Shown: positions 7,529 through 16,050, counted from the stretch's first letter. The stretch: DNA of 64,000 nt from Ramlibacter ginsenosidimutans (GCF_042678185.1 NZ_JBHUDQ010000029.1), one strand, 5' to 3'. Program-made: numbers and translations. Notes: generated from the letters alone by a model not told the origin.

Positions 7529-8151
7529 GGCGTCTTGCCCGGGTCCGGTCGCGCCTCCGCCGGGCTGCTCGTGGCCGTCTCGTTCCTGGGCTTGGCCTTC
7601 GCTGCATCCGCCGGCAGCGTGGAGGCAGTCTCCGGCGAGAACTGCGTGCCGGGCACGTCGCCTTGCACCCAGGCCTGGTACGCGCTGGCGGGGAACGTTC
7701 CGCCCAGCGACTGGATGTACGAGACCAGCTTCCAGATGTCGTTCGGGGGCAGCGCGGGGTTCCAGGCGGGCATGCCTTGCGGCCGCCCTTCGTAGATCGA
7801 CTTGAAGATCTGCACCGGGGTGCCGCCGTAGCGCCAGTAGTGGTCGGTGAGGTTGGGGCCCATGCTGCCCTTGGCACCGTAGCCGTGGCAGCCCGCGCAG
7901 TTCATGCGCACGAACAGATCCTCTCCCTGTTGCACGGCTTGCGGGTTGTGCGCGTACGGGTTGTCCTGGATCGCGGGAGCCGGCGTCTTGCCGGGACCGG
8001 CCACGTCGCCGAGCGGCACGGCCGAGATGGCTTCGATGGACGGGGCCGCGTTCTCGGGTGCGGCGGCGACCGTGCTGCCGCCTTGCATGCGGTCGCAGCC
8101 GCCGAGCGCGAGCACGGCCAGCGCGAGCGCGGTGCGGCCGGCGGGGCTCAC
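7525..8151 (-). CDS. Lipoprotein cytochrome c, partner of the PQQ dehydrogenase
   Basis: A 208-residue class I cytochrome c. Starting at GTG 8151 the protein opens with a lipoprotein signal (ALAVLALGGC), so it is probably membrane-anchored through the cysteine. It carries one heme motif CAGCH followed by GYGAKGSMGPNL, and a methionine in RPQGMPAWNP. GTG is favoured because GGGAGG lies about five bases upstream and because it overlaps the dehydrogenase stop as GTGA. The C-terminal 35 residues are Pro/Ala/Lys-rich and disordered. It is the likely electron acceptor of the adjacent alcohol dehydrogenase. Confidence 0.88.
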   Translation of the reverse strand: MSPAGRTALALAVLALGGCDRMQGGSTVAAAPENAAPSIEAISAVPLGDVAGPGKTPAPAIQDNPYAHNPQAVQQGEDLFVRMNCAGCHGYGAKGSMGPNLTDHYWRYGGTPVQIFKSIYEGRPQGMPAWNPALPPNDIWKLVSYIQSLGGTFPASAYQAWVQGDVPGTQFSPETASTLPADAAKAKPRNETATSSPAEARPDPGKTP

Positions 8152-10025
8152 GGCTTGCCTCCCATGCCGTGGTCCGCGCGGGCCGCCGGACCGCCGGCTT
8201 CGGTCTCCAGCTGCGTGGTGCCCGTGGCCGATGAAACGCCGTCGAGCGAGAACACATACAAGGTGCTGCCACGCGGGGGGAATCCGGGCATCGTGGAGCT
8301 CACCATCGCCGCGCCGCCGATGCCCGAATAGATCGCGATGTACTGGTGGCCGTCGGGGCCCGTGTAGGTCATCGGCTGGCCGATCACGCCGGAGCCGAGC
8401 TTGTGCGACCACAGCACCTTGCCGCTGTGCGCATCGACCGCGCGGAACCAGCCATCTGCGGTGCCATAGAACACCAGGTTGCCGGCGGTCGCGAGCGAGC
8501 CGCTCATGGTCATGAACTTCTCGCGGATCGACCAGACCTTGCGGCCGGCCACCGGGTCCCAGGCCATGAACTCGCCCCAGTTGTCGCCCGGTCCCGCGTA
8601 GCGCTTCATCTCCATGCCGTCGTAGGGCGTGCCGGGGATGTACGACTGCGGATGGTCCGTCAGGTCCATGCAGATGTTGAAGATGCCCGCGTACACCAGG
8701 CCCGTCTGCGGCGAGTACGCCGAGGGCTGCCAGTCCTTGCCGCCGATGTCGGGCGGGCACACGTTGGGCAGCTTGACGTTGGGCTTGGGCTCCATCGCGG
8801 GGTTCACGATCGGCATGCCCGTCTTCAGGTCGATGCCCTTGGACCAGTTCTGGTACGCGAAGGGCTGGGCCGTCAGCACCTCGCCGGTCATGCGGTCGAT
8901 CGTGTAGGCGAAGGCGTTGCGGTCGAAGTGCACCAGCACCTTGCGCTTGCGCCCGTTGATGGTGGCGTCCAGCAGCACGTTCTCGTTGACGCCGTCGTAG
9001 TCCCACTCGTCGTGCGGGGTGAACTGGTAGGCCCACCGGGCCATGCCGGTGCTGGCGTCGCGCGCGAAGATCGTGCTGGTCCACAGGTTGTAGCCGGGCC
9101 GCTGCGCCGGCACCCGCGGCCCCGGATTGCTGGTGCCGTAGAAGATGGTGTTGGTGTCCGGGTCGTAGGAGATCCAGGCCCACACCGATCCCGCGCCGCG
9201 GCGCGCCGCGCCCGGAGGCCAGGTGCTGACGCCGAGGTCCTTGCCCTTCATCCAGTCGTAGAACGGCTTGAATTCGGGGCCGATGCGCACTTCCTGGTCG
9301 GTGCCCGTGCTGTAGGCGCGCCAGACTTCCTTGCCCGTGTCGACGTCGAGCGCGGCGATCCAGCCCCACACGCCCAGTTCGCCGCCGCTGTTGCCGACGA
9401 AGACGCGGTTGCCGACCGCGAACGGCGCCATGGTCATGGTCTCGCCGTGGGTCGTGTCGCCCATCTTCGTGCGCCACAACTCCTTGCCGGTCTTGGCATC
9501 CAGCGCGATCGTGTGGTTGTCCAGCAGGTTGTAGATCAGCTTGCCGTTGACGAGCACGCCACCGCGGTTCACCGTGTCGCAGCAGGCCTTGCCGATCGAC
9601 ACCGGGGTGGGATCGGGCGCATACGACCACTTGATCGGCGAACCCGGCTTGGTGAGGTCGAGCGCATACGCGATGTTCGGGAACGGCGTCACGAGGTACA
9701 TCGTGTTGTTCGCCACCAGCGGCGCCGCCTCGTGCCCGTTCTGCGTGCCGTCCGAGAACGTCCAGGCGGTCCGCAGGCGGGCCACGTTGGACGCGTTGAT
9801 CTCGGCGAGCGGGCTGTAGCGGGTGTTCGCGTAATCGCGCGCCTGCATGTGCCATTCGCCGGGCGGGTCGTTCGGCGCGAAGTTCGCCGAGGTGGCGGCA
9901 GCGGGCGCTGCCTGGGGTGTGCCTTGCGGGAAAGCCGGGCCCGCGAGCAAGGAGGCGAGGAACAGGGCTCCCGACCAGCGCGCCCAACCAGCACGCAGCG
10001 CGGGGAGAAGACCACGGTGGGTCAT
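8148..10025 (-). CDS. PQQ-dependent alcohol dehydrogenase, lanthanide-type signature
   Basis: A 625-residue periplasmic quinoprotein with signal peptide (cleavage near 33) and eight-bladed propeller repeats such as ALDAKTGKELW. The vicinal disulfide C148-C149 (ACCDTVNRG), metal ligands E216 (GGELG) and N300 (SNPGP), and catalytic D342 are present. The sequence after it, WDYDG, places Asp344 two residues downstream, the position that is Asp in lanthanide-dependent XoxF/ExaF/PedH enzymes and Ala or Ser in calcium enzymes. Substrate is unknown; alcohols or aldehydes are usual. First gene of the operon, ATG preceded by TGGAG. No PQQ biosynthesis genes lie in the window. Confidence 0.92.
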   Translation of the reverse strand: MTHRGLLPALRAGWARWSGALFLASLLAGPAFPQGTPQAAPAAATSANFAPNDPPGEWHMQARDYANTRYSPLAEINASNVARLRTAWTFSDGTQNGHEAAPLVANNTMYLVTPFPNIAYALDLTKPGSPIKWSYAPDPTPVSIGKACCDTVNRGGVLVNGKLIYNLLDNHTIALDAKTGKELWRTKMGDTTHGETMTMAPFAVGNRVFVGNSGGELGVWGWIAALDVDTGKEVWRAYSTGTDQEVRIGPEFKPFYDWMKGKDLGVSTWPPGAARRGAGSVWAWISYDPDTNTIFYGTSNPGPRVPAQRPGYNLWTSTIFARDASTGMARWAYQFTPHDEWDYDGVNENVLLDATINGRKRKVLVHFDRNAFAYTIDRMTGEVLTAQPFAYQNWSKGIDLKTGMPIVNPAMEPKPNVKLPNVCPPDIGGKDWQPSAYSPQTGLVYAGIFNICMDLTDHPQSYIPGTPYDGMEMKRYAGPGDNWGEFMAWDPVAGRKVWSIREKFMTMSGSLATAGNLVFYGTADGWFRAVDAHSGKVLWSHKLGSGVIGQPMTYTGPDGHQYIAIYSGIGGAAMVSSTMPGFPPRGSTLYVFSLDGVSSATGTTQLETEAGGPAARADHGMGGKP

Positions 10026-10089
10026 GACGTCTCCAGGTGTTTTTATGTCGCGATGCGAGTTATATCGGCGCGCTCCTCGACCGTGCTTG

Positions 10090-10102
10090 GTTTGTTACAA
10101 AT
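10090..10102. promoter_or_regulatory. Candidate operator upstream of the PQQ-oxidase operon
   Basis: TTTGTTACAAA is a perfect 5+1+5 palindrome about 70 bases upstream of the dehydrogenase start codon. It belongs to a loose group of CAAAT-containing palindromes described for several redox units in this window. The rest of 10026-10300 holds no gene that I can support and no terminator with a clear T-run. Confidence 0.35.
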
Positions 10103-10300
10103 ACTTTTTCATAACGCAGCCGGGCGATAGCAGTGCCGAGCAGGTGAACTGACCGCTGCCTGATGCCGGCGTTCGAAAGCGTTCGCGCCGGCGAAGGCAC
10201 CGAGGGCACGTGGCTCTGCGGCGCGGGCTCGCGCGCTCGCTCGCTTCGTCCTTGCTTTTCTGCTGAACTTCCTGGCTCAGGAAGTCGTTCAAGGGCGTGG

Positions 10301-11311
10301 CTACGCCGCCTTGCGCCGCCGCGCCGCTTGCACGGCCTTCACCAGCGCGCCCTTGTCCATCTTGCTGCGGCCCGCGATCCCCAGGTCCGTCGCCAGGCGG
10401 GCAAGCTGTTCGCGCGTCATGCTCGCGAGCTCGCCGCCCGAGTCCGCGTGACTCACGCGCGCATGCTTCGCCGCGGCGCCCGGCGTGGCCTTCACCTCTC
10501 CGCCCAGGCTGTTGCGCAGCAACTGGACCAGGTCGATGATCTGCGCCCCTCCTTCGTCGGGCTCTTCGTCTTCGGCCGTCTCCGGCAAGGTGACCACGTC
10601 CTTGTGCGCCTTCAGCTTGCTGCGCGCCAGTTGCTCCAGCGCTTCGGCGTCCCGGTCTTCCAGCTCGTGCAGGTCCAGGCGTTTTTCCAGCGCGCGGTCG
10701 ATCTCGCGGGTGAATTCCTCGACCTTCGCGGCGGTCACTCGCGTCGGCGCGGGCAGCCCGATGGCCTCCGGCGTGCGCAGTTCATCGACGTACCGCAGCG
10801 TCTCGGCGCGCAGTGCGCCGTGCTCGGCGATGATCGCGACGAGGTACTCGTGGCCGCGCATGACCAGGCGGCCGATGCCGGCCTTGCCGGTGCGTTCCAT
10901 GGTCTGGGCGAGCAGGGAATACGCCTTGCCGGCGCGCTGCGTGGGGGCGAGGAAATAAGGCCGCACGAAGCTCGCGGGCGGCACCTGCTGCAGCGGCACG
11001 AACCGCAGCAGGTCGATGTCGCGCGAGGTCTCGGGCGCAGCGCTTTCGAACTCCGCCTCCGTGATCACGACGGCCTTGCCGCTGTCGGTCTCGTAGCCGC
11101 GCACGATCTCGTCGTCGTCCAGCGGCTTGCCGTCGCTCGCGCTGGTGTAGCGCCGGCCCAGTGGATGCCCTTGCGCGTCGACCATCTTCATCGAGGTGTC
11201 GCGGGCGCGGGCGGCGGCATAGAAATCCACGGGGATGCTGACCAGCCCGAAGGTGATGGTGCCGGACCAGAAGGCGCGCACGGGCGCGGCAGGCGCGTGA
11301 TGCTCAGGCAC
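10301..11311 (-). CDS. ku: Ku protein (non-homologous end joining), long form
   Basis: A 336-residue bacterial Ku: the core starts at RAFWSGTITFGLVSIPVDFY and continues through LLRFVPLQQVPP and GRLVMRGHEYLVAI. The lysine-rich C-terminal extension ends in a small domain (MTREQLARLATDLGIAGRSKMDKGALVKAVQAARRR) resembling a Rho-N/SAP-type DNA-binding fold. Ku homodimers bind broken DNA ends and recruit LigD, but no LigD is seen here. It overlaps the upstream Ku paralogue by eight bases, and the two could form a heterodimer. Confidence 0.93.
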   Translation of the reverse strand: MPEHHAPAAPVRAFWSGTITFGLVSIPVDFYAAARARDTSMKMVDAQGHPLGRRYTSASDGKPLDDDEIVRGYETDSGKAVVITEAEFESAAPETSRDIDLLRFVPLQQVPPASFVRPYFLAPTQRAGKAYSLLAQTMERTGKAGIGRLVMRGHEYLVAIIAEHGALRAETLRYVDELRTPEAIGLPAPTRVTAAKVEEFTREIDRALEKRLDLHELEDRDAEALEQLARSKLKAHKDVVTLPETAEDEEPDEGGAQIIDLVQLLRNSLGGEVKATPGAAAKHARVSHADSGGELASMTREQLARLATDLGIAGRSKMDKGALVKAVQAARRRKAA

Positions 11312-12080
11312 GCTTGCGTCCTTGTCCGATGCTCGCGCGCAGCGCGTCCTCCAGGCTGGAGCTGGCCGCCGGCTCGCGCGGACGCAGCGGCGTCACCTTG
11401 CGGCCGTGGAGCTTGGCTTCGATGAGGGCGCTCAGGCGCTCGCGGTATTCGTCGTGCCATTGCGCGGGATCGAAGTCGCCGGAGATCGAGTCGACCAGTT
11501 GCGTGGCGAGCTTCAGTTCGGCTTCCGAGGGCGCTTTGGACTTCGCCGGCTGGACCTCGGGCATGGCCATGACCTGCTCGGAGCGCCGCAAGGTGATCAT
11601 CTGCAGGTAGTCGCCTTCGGCGCGCAGCGCGCCCAGGTAGCGCTTCTTGCGCATCACCCAGCGGGCGATGCCCTCCGCCTGCTTCTGCGCGACGGCCCGG
11701 GCCAGCGCGAAATAGCGGTCCTCGTCCTCGTCGGGGCCCAACCAGTACGGCCGGTCGTACCACTGGTCCGAGAGCAGGCCGGCGGGGACGAATCGGCACA
11801 GGTGGATGTCGCGGCTGGCCGGCGGCTCCAGCGAGGCCAGTTCCTCAGGCTGCAGGATCACGGCCTCGCCGTTCCCGAGCGGGAAGGCCTTGCGCCGCGC
11901 GTCCGGCTCCACCGGCTCGCCGGTGTCCTTGCGCACGATCTCCTGCTGCACGTGCGCGTGGTTCTTGCGGTCCAGGAGCTTGAAGTGCACCGTGCGGTCT
12001 TCCACCGCCGAATACATCTTGACCGTCACCTGGTGCCGGCCGACCAGCAACTGGCCTTTCCAGATCGCCCGCGCGCTCAT
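11304..12080 (-). CDS. ku: Second Ku paralogue, short form
   Basis: A 258-residue Ku protein starting ARAIWKGQLLVGRHQVTVKMYSAV, with DIHLCRFVPAGLL, GIARWVMRKKRYLGAL and the downstream helical arm. It lacks the C-terminal SAP-like domain of its neighbour and diverges strongly from it (only scattered identities), so the pair is an old duplication. Start is the ATG at 12080, overlapping the stop of the zinc-ribbon gene as ATGA. Translation of zinc-ribbon protein, short Ku and long Ku is probably coupled. Confidence 0.92.
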   Translation of the reverse strand: MSARAIWKGQLLVGRHQVTVKMYSAVEDRTVHFKLLDRKNHAHVQQEIVRKDTGEPVEPDARRKAFPLGNGEAVILQPEELASLEPPASRDIHLCRFVPAGLLSDQWYDRPYWLGPDEDEDRYFALARAVAQKQAEGIARWVMRKKRYLGALRAEGDYLQMITLRRSEQVMAMPEVQPAKSKAPSEAELKLATQLVDSISGDFDPAQWHDEYRERLSALIEAKLHGRKVTPLRPREPAASSSLEDALRASIGQGRKRA

Positions 12081-12274
12081 GGGTCGCCTTCGGGAGTGCA
12101 CCCAGGACACAGCTGGTCCGCCTCGCCCAGGCAGTGGGCGCAACTGGGCGCGTCGCAGCCGGCGCAGCGGCGCTCGGCTTCGAGGTGGTAGCGCTGGCCG
12201 CAATGCGGGCACTCCTCGGTGCCGCCATGCAGCCACCAGGGCCTCGGTTTCGGGTCGGGTGAACGCTGTGGCAT
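12077..12274 (-). CDS. Small zinc-ribbon protein upstream of the ku genes
   Basis: A 65-residue protein with four CxxC knuckles, CPHC, CAGC, CAHC and CPGC, plus nearby histidines, enough for two zinc sites of the rubredoxin or double zinc-ribbon type. It begins with a basic, proline-rich stretch. Its stop overlaps the start of the short Ku gene. Function is unknown; the context suggests an accessory to end joining or a regulator of it. The ribosome-binding site is poor, so the exact start is uncertain. Confidence 0.7.
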   Translation of the reverse strand: MPQRSPDPKPRPWWLHGGTEECPHCGQRYHLEAERRCAGCDAPSCAHCLGEADQLCPGCTPEGDP

Positions 12275-12387
12275 CGCTCGTGAAGGGAAGGACCGGCCGT
12301 TTCAGTTTACGTGCTTAGCGGCGCGCCGTGTGGGCTTGGGATCGTGAGCGGGGGTGCGCGGTAGTACGCGGGGGTGCTTTGTCGATA

Positions 12388-12504
12388 GAAGAACGCAGAG
12401 TGCGCAGAGGTTACGCAGAGGACGCAAAGAAAACCGCTTCGAGAAATTCCTTTGAATGTCTTCTCTGCGTCCTCTGCGTAACCTTTGCGCCCTCTGCGTT
12501 CTCC
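12388..12504. repeat. CTCTGCG-type long palindrome, copy A
   Basis: An inverted repeat of about 117 bases. Each arm is built of short direct units around GCAGAG (left) or CTCTGC (right), with a central spacer near GAGAAATTCCTTTGAATG. Copy B lies at 40079-40182 with the same arms. Open frames across it on both strands (translating to LRNLCALC-like peptides) are artefacts of the repeat. The remainder of 12275-12560 holds no gene. Confidence 0.85.
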
Positions 12505-12560
12505 TGCCTCCATCAGCACGCAAGCTTCAAGCGGCCCCCGCTACGCGCCCGCCCCACCGC

Positions 12561-15170
12561 TCACCGCGGCAGCGCGTAGGCGATCACGCTGTCGCCCGCC
12601 TTGGTCTTGGTCGACCCGTGGCCGCCGGCAACCACCACCAGGAACTGGCGACCGTCGGAGCCCTCGTAGGTCATGGGCGTGGCCTGGCCGCCGGCCGGCA
12701 GCCGCGCGCGCCAGAGTTGCTTGCCGGTCGCCGCATCGTAGCCACGCACGTAGTAGTCCATCGTGCCGGAGAGGAACGCGACGCCACCGGCCGTGAGGAT
12801 CGGGCCTCCGAGATTCGGCACGCCCATGCGGAACGGGACGGGCACGGGTGCGAGGTCGCGCACCGTGCCATTGCGATGCCGCCACACGACGTGACCCGCA
12901 GTGAGGTCCACTCCGGCCACGTAGCCCCAGGGCGGCTGCTGGCAGGGAATGCCCAGGGGCGACTCGAAGGGGTGCAGGTCGACGCCATACGGCGCGCCGA
13001 AGTTCTCGTTCAGCGCGGGCAGGCTGCCCTGGGGCGGCGTCTTGTTCACGACAAGCGCCTGGCCGTCGGGCCGCGGCACCAGTTTCGAGACGAAGGCGAG
13101 GTAGGTCGGCGTGGTGAACGCCCAGCCATGCACCGGGTCCACCGCGATCGAGCCCCAGTTGAACACGCCGAAGTTGCCGGGATAGATCAGCGAGCCTTGC
13201 AGCGAAGGCGCCGTGAAGCGGCCGTCGTAGCGCAGCTTGTGGAACGCCACGCGGCACCACAGCTGGTCGAACATGGTGCCGCCCCACATCTGGCTGCCCG
13301 TGAGCGGCGGCGGGTCGAAGGAGATGCCGGAGCGCGGCTGCGTCGGCGCGGAGTGGTCGCCCTGGATGGCGTCCTGCGGCGCGCGCTCCTCGTTGACCGG
13401 GACGACCGGCTGGCCGGTGCGCCGGTCCAGCACGAAGAGTTCTCCCTGCTTGGTCGGCTGCACGAGCACGGGCACGGTGGTGCTGCCGATGCGCAGGTCC
13501 AGCAGGCTGGGCTGCGAAGGCACGTCGTAGTCCCAGAGGTCGTGGTGCACGGTCTGGAAGACCCAGCGCACCTTGCCGGTGTGCAGGTCGAGGGCGACGA
13601 TGGACGACGAGTACTTCTCCACAGGCGCGCTGCGATTGGCGCCCCACTGGTCCGGCGGCTGGTTGCCCATCGGCACGTAGACCAGGCCGAGGTTCTCGTC
13701 CGCCGCGGAGATGCTCCAGCTGTTCGGCGAGTTCACGGTGTAGGTCTGGCCCGGGGCGATCGGCGCGGTCTGGTCCGGATTGCCCGAGTCCCAGTTCCAC
13801 ACCAGAGCGCCGGTGTCGCTGTCGAACGCCCGGATCACGCCTGACTGCTCGTGCGTGGAGACGTTGTCCAGCACCGTGCCGCCGACGATCACCAGGTTGC
13901 GCGTCACGACGACCGGCGACGTCGAGTAGTACGAACCGGGCCGGTAGTTGGGCATGCCCGCCCACAGGTCGATCTGGCCCGTGCCGCCGCCGAACGAAGC
14001 GCAGACGTGGCCGTCTTCCGGGTTGAGTGCGATCAGGCGCCCGTCGGCCGTGGCGAAGAACAGCTTGGACGCGCAGGTCGCATCGGCAGCCGAAGTGGTC
14101 GCAGCGACCATGGGTGCGTGCGAAGGCGACACCACCGCGATCGGCGGTGTCCCGGGGACCTTGCCGGCCGGCACCGGTCCGGTGATCGAGAGTGCGCCGA
14201 CCTGGCCCTGGCTGCGGGCCTGTGTGTCGGCGCCGGCCTCCGAGGCGGCGCTGGCCGCGGGCGATGGTGCGCTCGCGGCCGCTGAGGACGCGCCGGCCGC
14301 GGCCGCGACGGACTGCGCCGGCGCTGGCGCCGCGCTCGCGCTGCCACTGTTGCCCGTAGCGGGTCCCTGCCAGCTCAATCCGCGGCAGGTCAGGTGCTGC
14401 AATGCGAGCTTGTCCTGGATCTGGATCTGCGGATCGAAACGCCAGAGCTGCTGGCCCGTCGTCGCGTCGAGCGCGATCACGTTCTGGTGCGGCGTGCAGA
14501 GGATGAGGCGGTTGCCGATCTTCAGCGGCGTCACCTCGTACGTCGTTTCCACCGGGTCGCCGGGCCGGCCGCGCAGGTCGCCGGTGTGGTAGTGCCAGAC
14601 CTCCTTCAGTTCGTGCACGTTGGCGGGCGTGATCTGGCGCAGCGCTGAATAGCGTTGCCCGAACGGCGAGCCGCCGTAAGCCGTCCAGTCGGCGGCGGCC
14701 ACGCCGGCCGGCGGGGATGCCGCGGTGCTGGACGCCAGCGTGCCCGACAGGTCGTGCGGGTCGTGGATGCGCGTGACCAGCGCGACCAGCGCGAACGCAC
14801 CAAGCGCGACCGCCACGGCCAGCCTGCCCGCGCCGGCGCGCGCGGCGCCGCGGCTGGCGGCAGGAATGAGCAGGAGCACCCCCAGCACGAACAGGACGTC
14901 CAGTCGCGCGGCGAGCGGCCACCAGTCGAGACCGGATTCCCACAGCGCCCAGAGGAGGGTCCCGGCGAAGATCGCGGCGAACAGGGGCAGCGCCCACGCG
15001 CTGCGGCGCCACAGCAGCACCGCATCCACGACGAGCAGCAAACCGGCGATGAGGTAGTAAGCCGAGCCGCCCTCGGCCACCAGCCACGCCCCGCCGAAGA
15101 GCAGGGCGAGCCCGCTGAGGGCGAGAAGCACCGCGAGGATGGTCGTGAAGAGGTGCCTGCGTTCAGTCAT
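12561..15170 (-). CDS. gcd: Membrane-bound PQQ glucose dehydrogenase family
   Basis: An 869-residue quinoprotein with five N-terminal membrane helices (about 8-134) followed by a periplasmic propeller. Close to E. coli Gcd throughout: DWTAYGGSPFGQRYSAL, TTYEVTPLKIG, NSPNSW, TVHHDLWDYDVPSQP with the catalytic Asp, GGTMFDQLWCRV, PAGGQATPMTYE and GGHGS near the end. It oxidises aldoses (or quinate-type polyols) in the periplasm and reduces ubiquinone directly. Odd: an Ala/Ser/Pro-rich insertion, about residues 271-365, sits between the cysteines of HLTCRG and TCASKLFFATADG, where E. coli has a short loop. Confidence 0.93.
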   Translation of the reverse strand: MTERRHLFTTILAVLLALSGLALLFGGAWLVAEGGSAYYLIAGLLLVVDAVLLWRRSAWALPLFAAIFAGTLLWALWESGLDWWPLAARLDVLFVLGVLLLIPAASRGAARAGAGRLAVAVALGAFALVALVTRIHDPHDLSGTLASSTAASPPAGVAAADWTAYGGSPFGQRYSALRQITPANVHELKEVWHYHTGDLRGRPGDPVETTYEVTPLKIGNRLILCTPHQNVIALDATTGQQLWRFDPQIQIQDKLALQHLTCRGLSWQGPATGNSGSASAAPAPAQSVAAAAGASSAAASAPSPAASAASEAGADTQARSQGQVGALSITGPVPAGKVPGTPPIAVVSPSHAPMVAATTSAADATCASKLFFATADGRLIALNPEDGHVCASFGGGTGQIDLWAGMPNYRPGSYYSTSPVVVTRNLVIVGGTVLDNVSTHEQSGVIRAFDSDTGALVWNWDSGNPDQTAPIAPGQTYTVNSPNSWSISAADENLGLVYVPMGNQPPDQWGANRSAPVEKYSSSIVALDLHTGKVRWVFQTVHHDLWDYDVPSQPSLLDLRIGSTTVPVLVQPTKQGELFVLDRRTGQPVVPVNEERAPQDAIQGDHSAPTQPRSGISFDPPPLTGSQMWGGTMFDQLWCRVAFHKLRYDGRFTAPSLQGSLIYPGNFGVFNWGSIAVDPVHGWAFTTPTYLAFVSKLVPRPDGQALVVNKTPPQGSLPALNENFGAPYGVDLHPFESPLGIPCQQPPWGYVAGVDLTAGHVVWRHRNGTVRDLAPVPVPFRMGVPNLGGPILTAGGVAFLSGTMDYYVRGYDAATGKQLWRARLPAGGQATPMTYEGSDGRQFLVVVAGGHGSTKTKAGDSVIAYALPR

Positions 15171-15196
15171 GAGCTGCTCCCTTGTTCCGTATTACG

Positions 15197-15208
15197 TTTG
15201 GGACAAAT
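15197..15208. promoter_or_regulatory. Candidate operator upstream of gcd
   Basis: TTTGGGACAAAT lies 27 bases upstream of the gcd start codon, in the 287-base gap between gcd and the divergent gene at 15458. It resembles the perfect palindrome ATTTGGACAAAT found 100 bases further along in the same gap. Confidence 0.35.
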
Positions 15209-15310
15209 ATGCAGGCTTGGTTCCCTGGCCCGATCGGCGGGCGCGCCGATTGCGATTGTCGGGCTGCCGGCGCCCGGCAGGTGACCCCTTTTGCCACGGG
15301 GCACGATAGA

Positions 15311-15322
15311 ATTTGGACAAAT
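15311..15322. promoter_or_regulatory. Perfect palindrome ATTTGGACAAAT
   Basis: This is a perfect 5+2+5 palindrome in the divergent gcd/15458 promoter region. MarR regulators bind comparable short palindromes, and a MarR gene lies 1.6 kb downstream in the same direction. That link is inferred. Confidence 0.4.
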
Positions 15323-15457
15323 GTAGTCGCGCGACGCACGCGTGCGAATTCGTCCGACACGCTGTGCGGCGGCTGCGCGCGAACCTTCTCGCATTTCCAT
15401 GCGACGCCGCGACCCCATCCTTGCCCCGTTGCGCTGCGCCAAGTCCGTGGAGGAACC

Positions 15458-15913
15458 ATGAGCCCGACCCGCATGCAATCCAGCGACCCCGCCAGCACCG
15501 TCGACATCCGCGCGTTCCGCGCACTGGCCGCGCTGGAGCTCTACGAGGCGCAGCTGAAAGTGCTGCTGCACGACCCCGCCGAGCCGGGCAGGCGTCACCG
15601 GCTGCGCGAACACATGGCGGAACTGCGCCGCTGCTGCGCGGGATGCGCGGGGCTGACCGTCCCCTGGCTGGATCTCATGATCTCGCACCACGAACTGCTC
15701 GAACGGCTGGACGAGGGACCGCGGCCGCGCACCGATGACCACGAGCAAGCCCTCGCCCGGGCCACGCGGCGTCACCAGGCCTGCCTGCGCGAGCTCGCCG
15801 TGGCCTGCCGCCGCAAGATGCAGGCCCGCACGCTCGTGGGCACGCGCGAATCGGTGTCCCGGACGCGGCGCGCCGCGCAAGCCGATGCGGGCGACGCCCG
15901 CAATGCATCCTGA
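15458..15913 (+). CDS. Hypothetical protein, helical, Cys pair
   Basis: A 151-residue protein I do not recognise. It is predicted mostly helical, with FRALAALELYEAQLKVLL, a RRCCAGCAGL cysteine cluster near residue 57 and a basic C-terminus. No signal peptide or membrane segment is visible. A good ribosome site (GGAGG, five bases before ATG) supports it as a real gene. It heads a group of three co-directional genes that ends with a MarR regulator. A role in metal or redox sensing would be a guess. Confidence 0.65.
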   Translation: MSPTRMQSSDPASTVDIRAFRALAALELYEAQLKVLLHDPAEPGRRHRLREHMAELRRCCAGCAGLTVPWLDLMISHHELLERLDEGPRPRTDDHEQALARATRRHQACLRELAVACRRKMQARTLVGTRESVSRTRRAAQADAGDARNAS

Positions 15914-16015
15914 AGATTGGACGCCGCCGGCTGGGGCGCTGCGTCGGCATGGCCACACGCTTGTAAAGAGAGCTGCCCGCGGCTCGGCAACGGGTGTACA
16001 GTCCGGGCAGATTGG

Positions 16016-16027
16016 ATTGCCACAAAT
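16016..16027. promoter_or_regulatory. Candidate operator upstream of DUF3014-marR
   Basis: ATTGCCACAAAT lies 24 bases before the DUF3014 start codon. The region upstream of the second MarR gene carries ATTGCCGCCAAAT on the minus strand (51931-51943). The similarity of the two sites matches the similarity of the two MarR proteins and suggests autoregulation. Confidence 0.35.
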
Positions 16028-16050
16028 GCACGTGGCGCAGGTGAGGTCCC

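Noticed and set aside
4445..7795. A 1116-residue open frame on the plus strand opposite coxA/coxB
   Set aside because: It is a shadow of the oxidase genes in GC-rich DNA: rich in Arg, His and Gln, no domains, and the opposite strand codes for clearly recognised proteins.
10095..10292. A 65-residue minus-strand frame upstream of the PQQ dehydrogenase
   Set aside because: No ribosome site, odd composition and it covers the region expected to hold the operon promoter.
12302..12523. Small minus-strand frames encoding LRPLRNLCALC-type peptides
   Set aside because: They are translations of the CTCTGCG palindrome, a known source of false small proteins.
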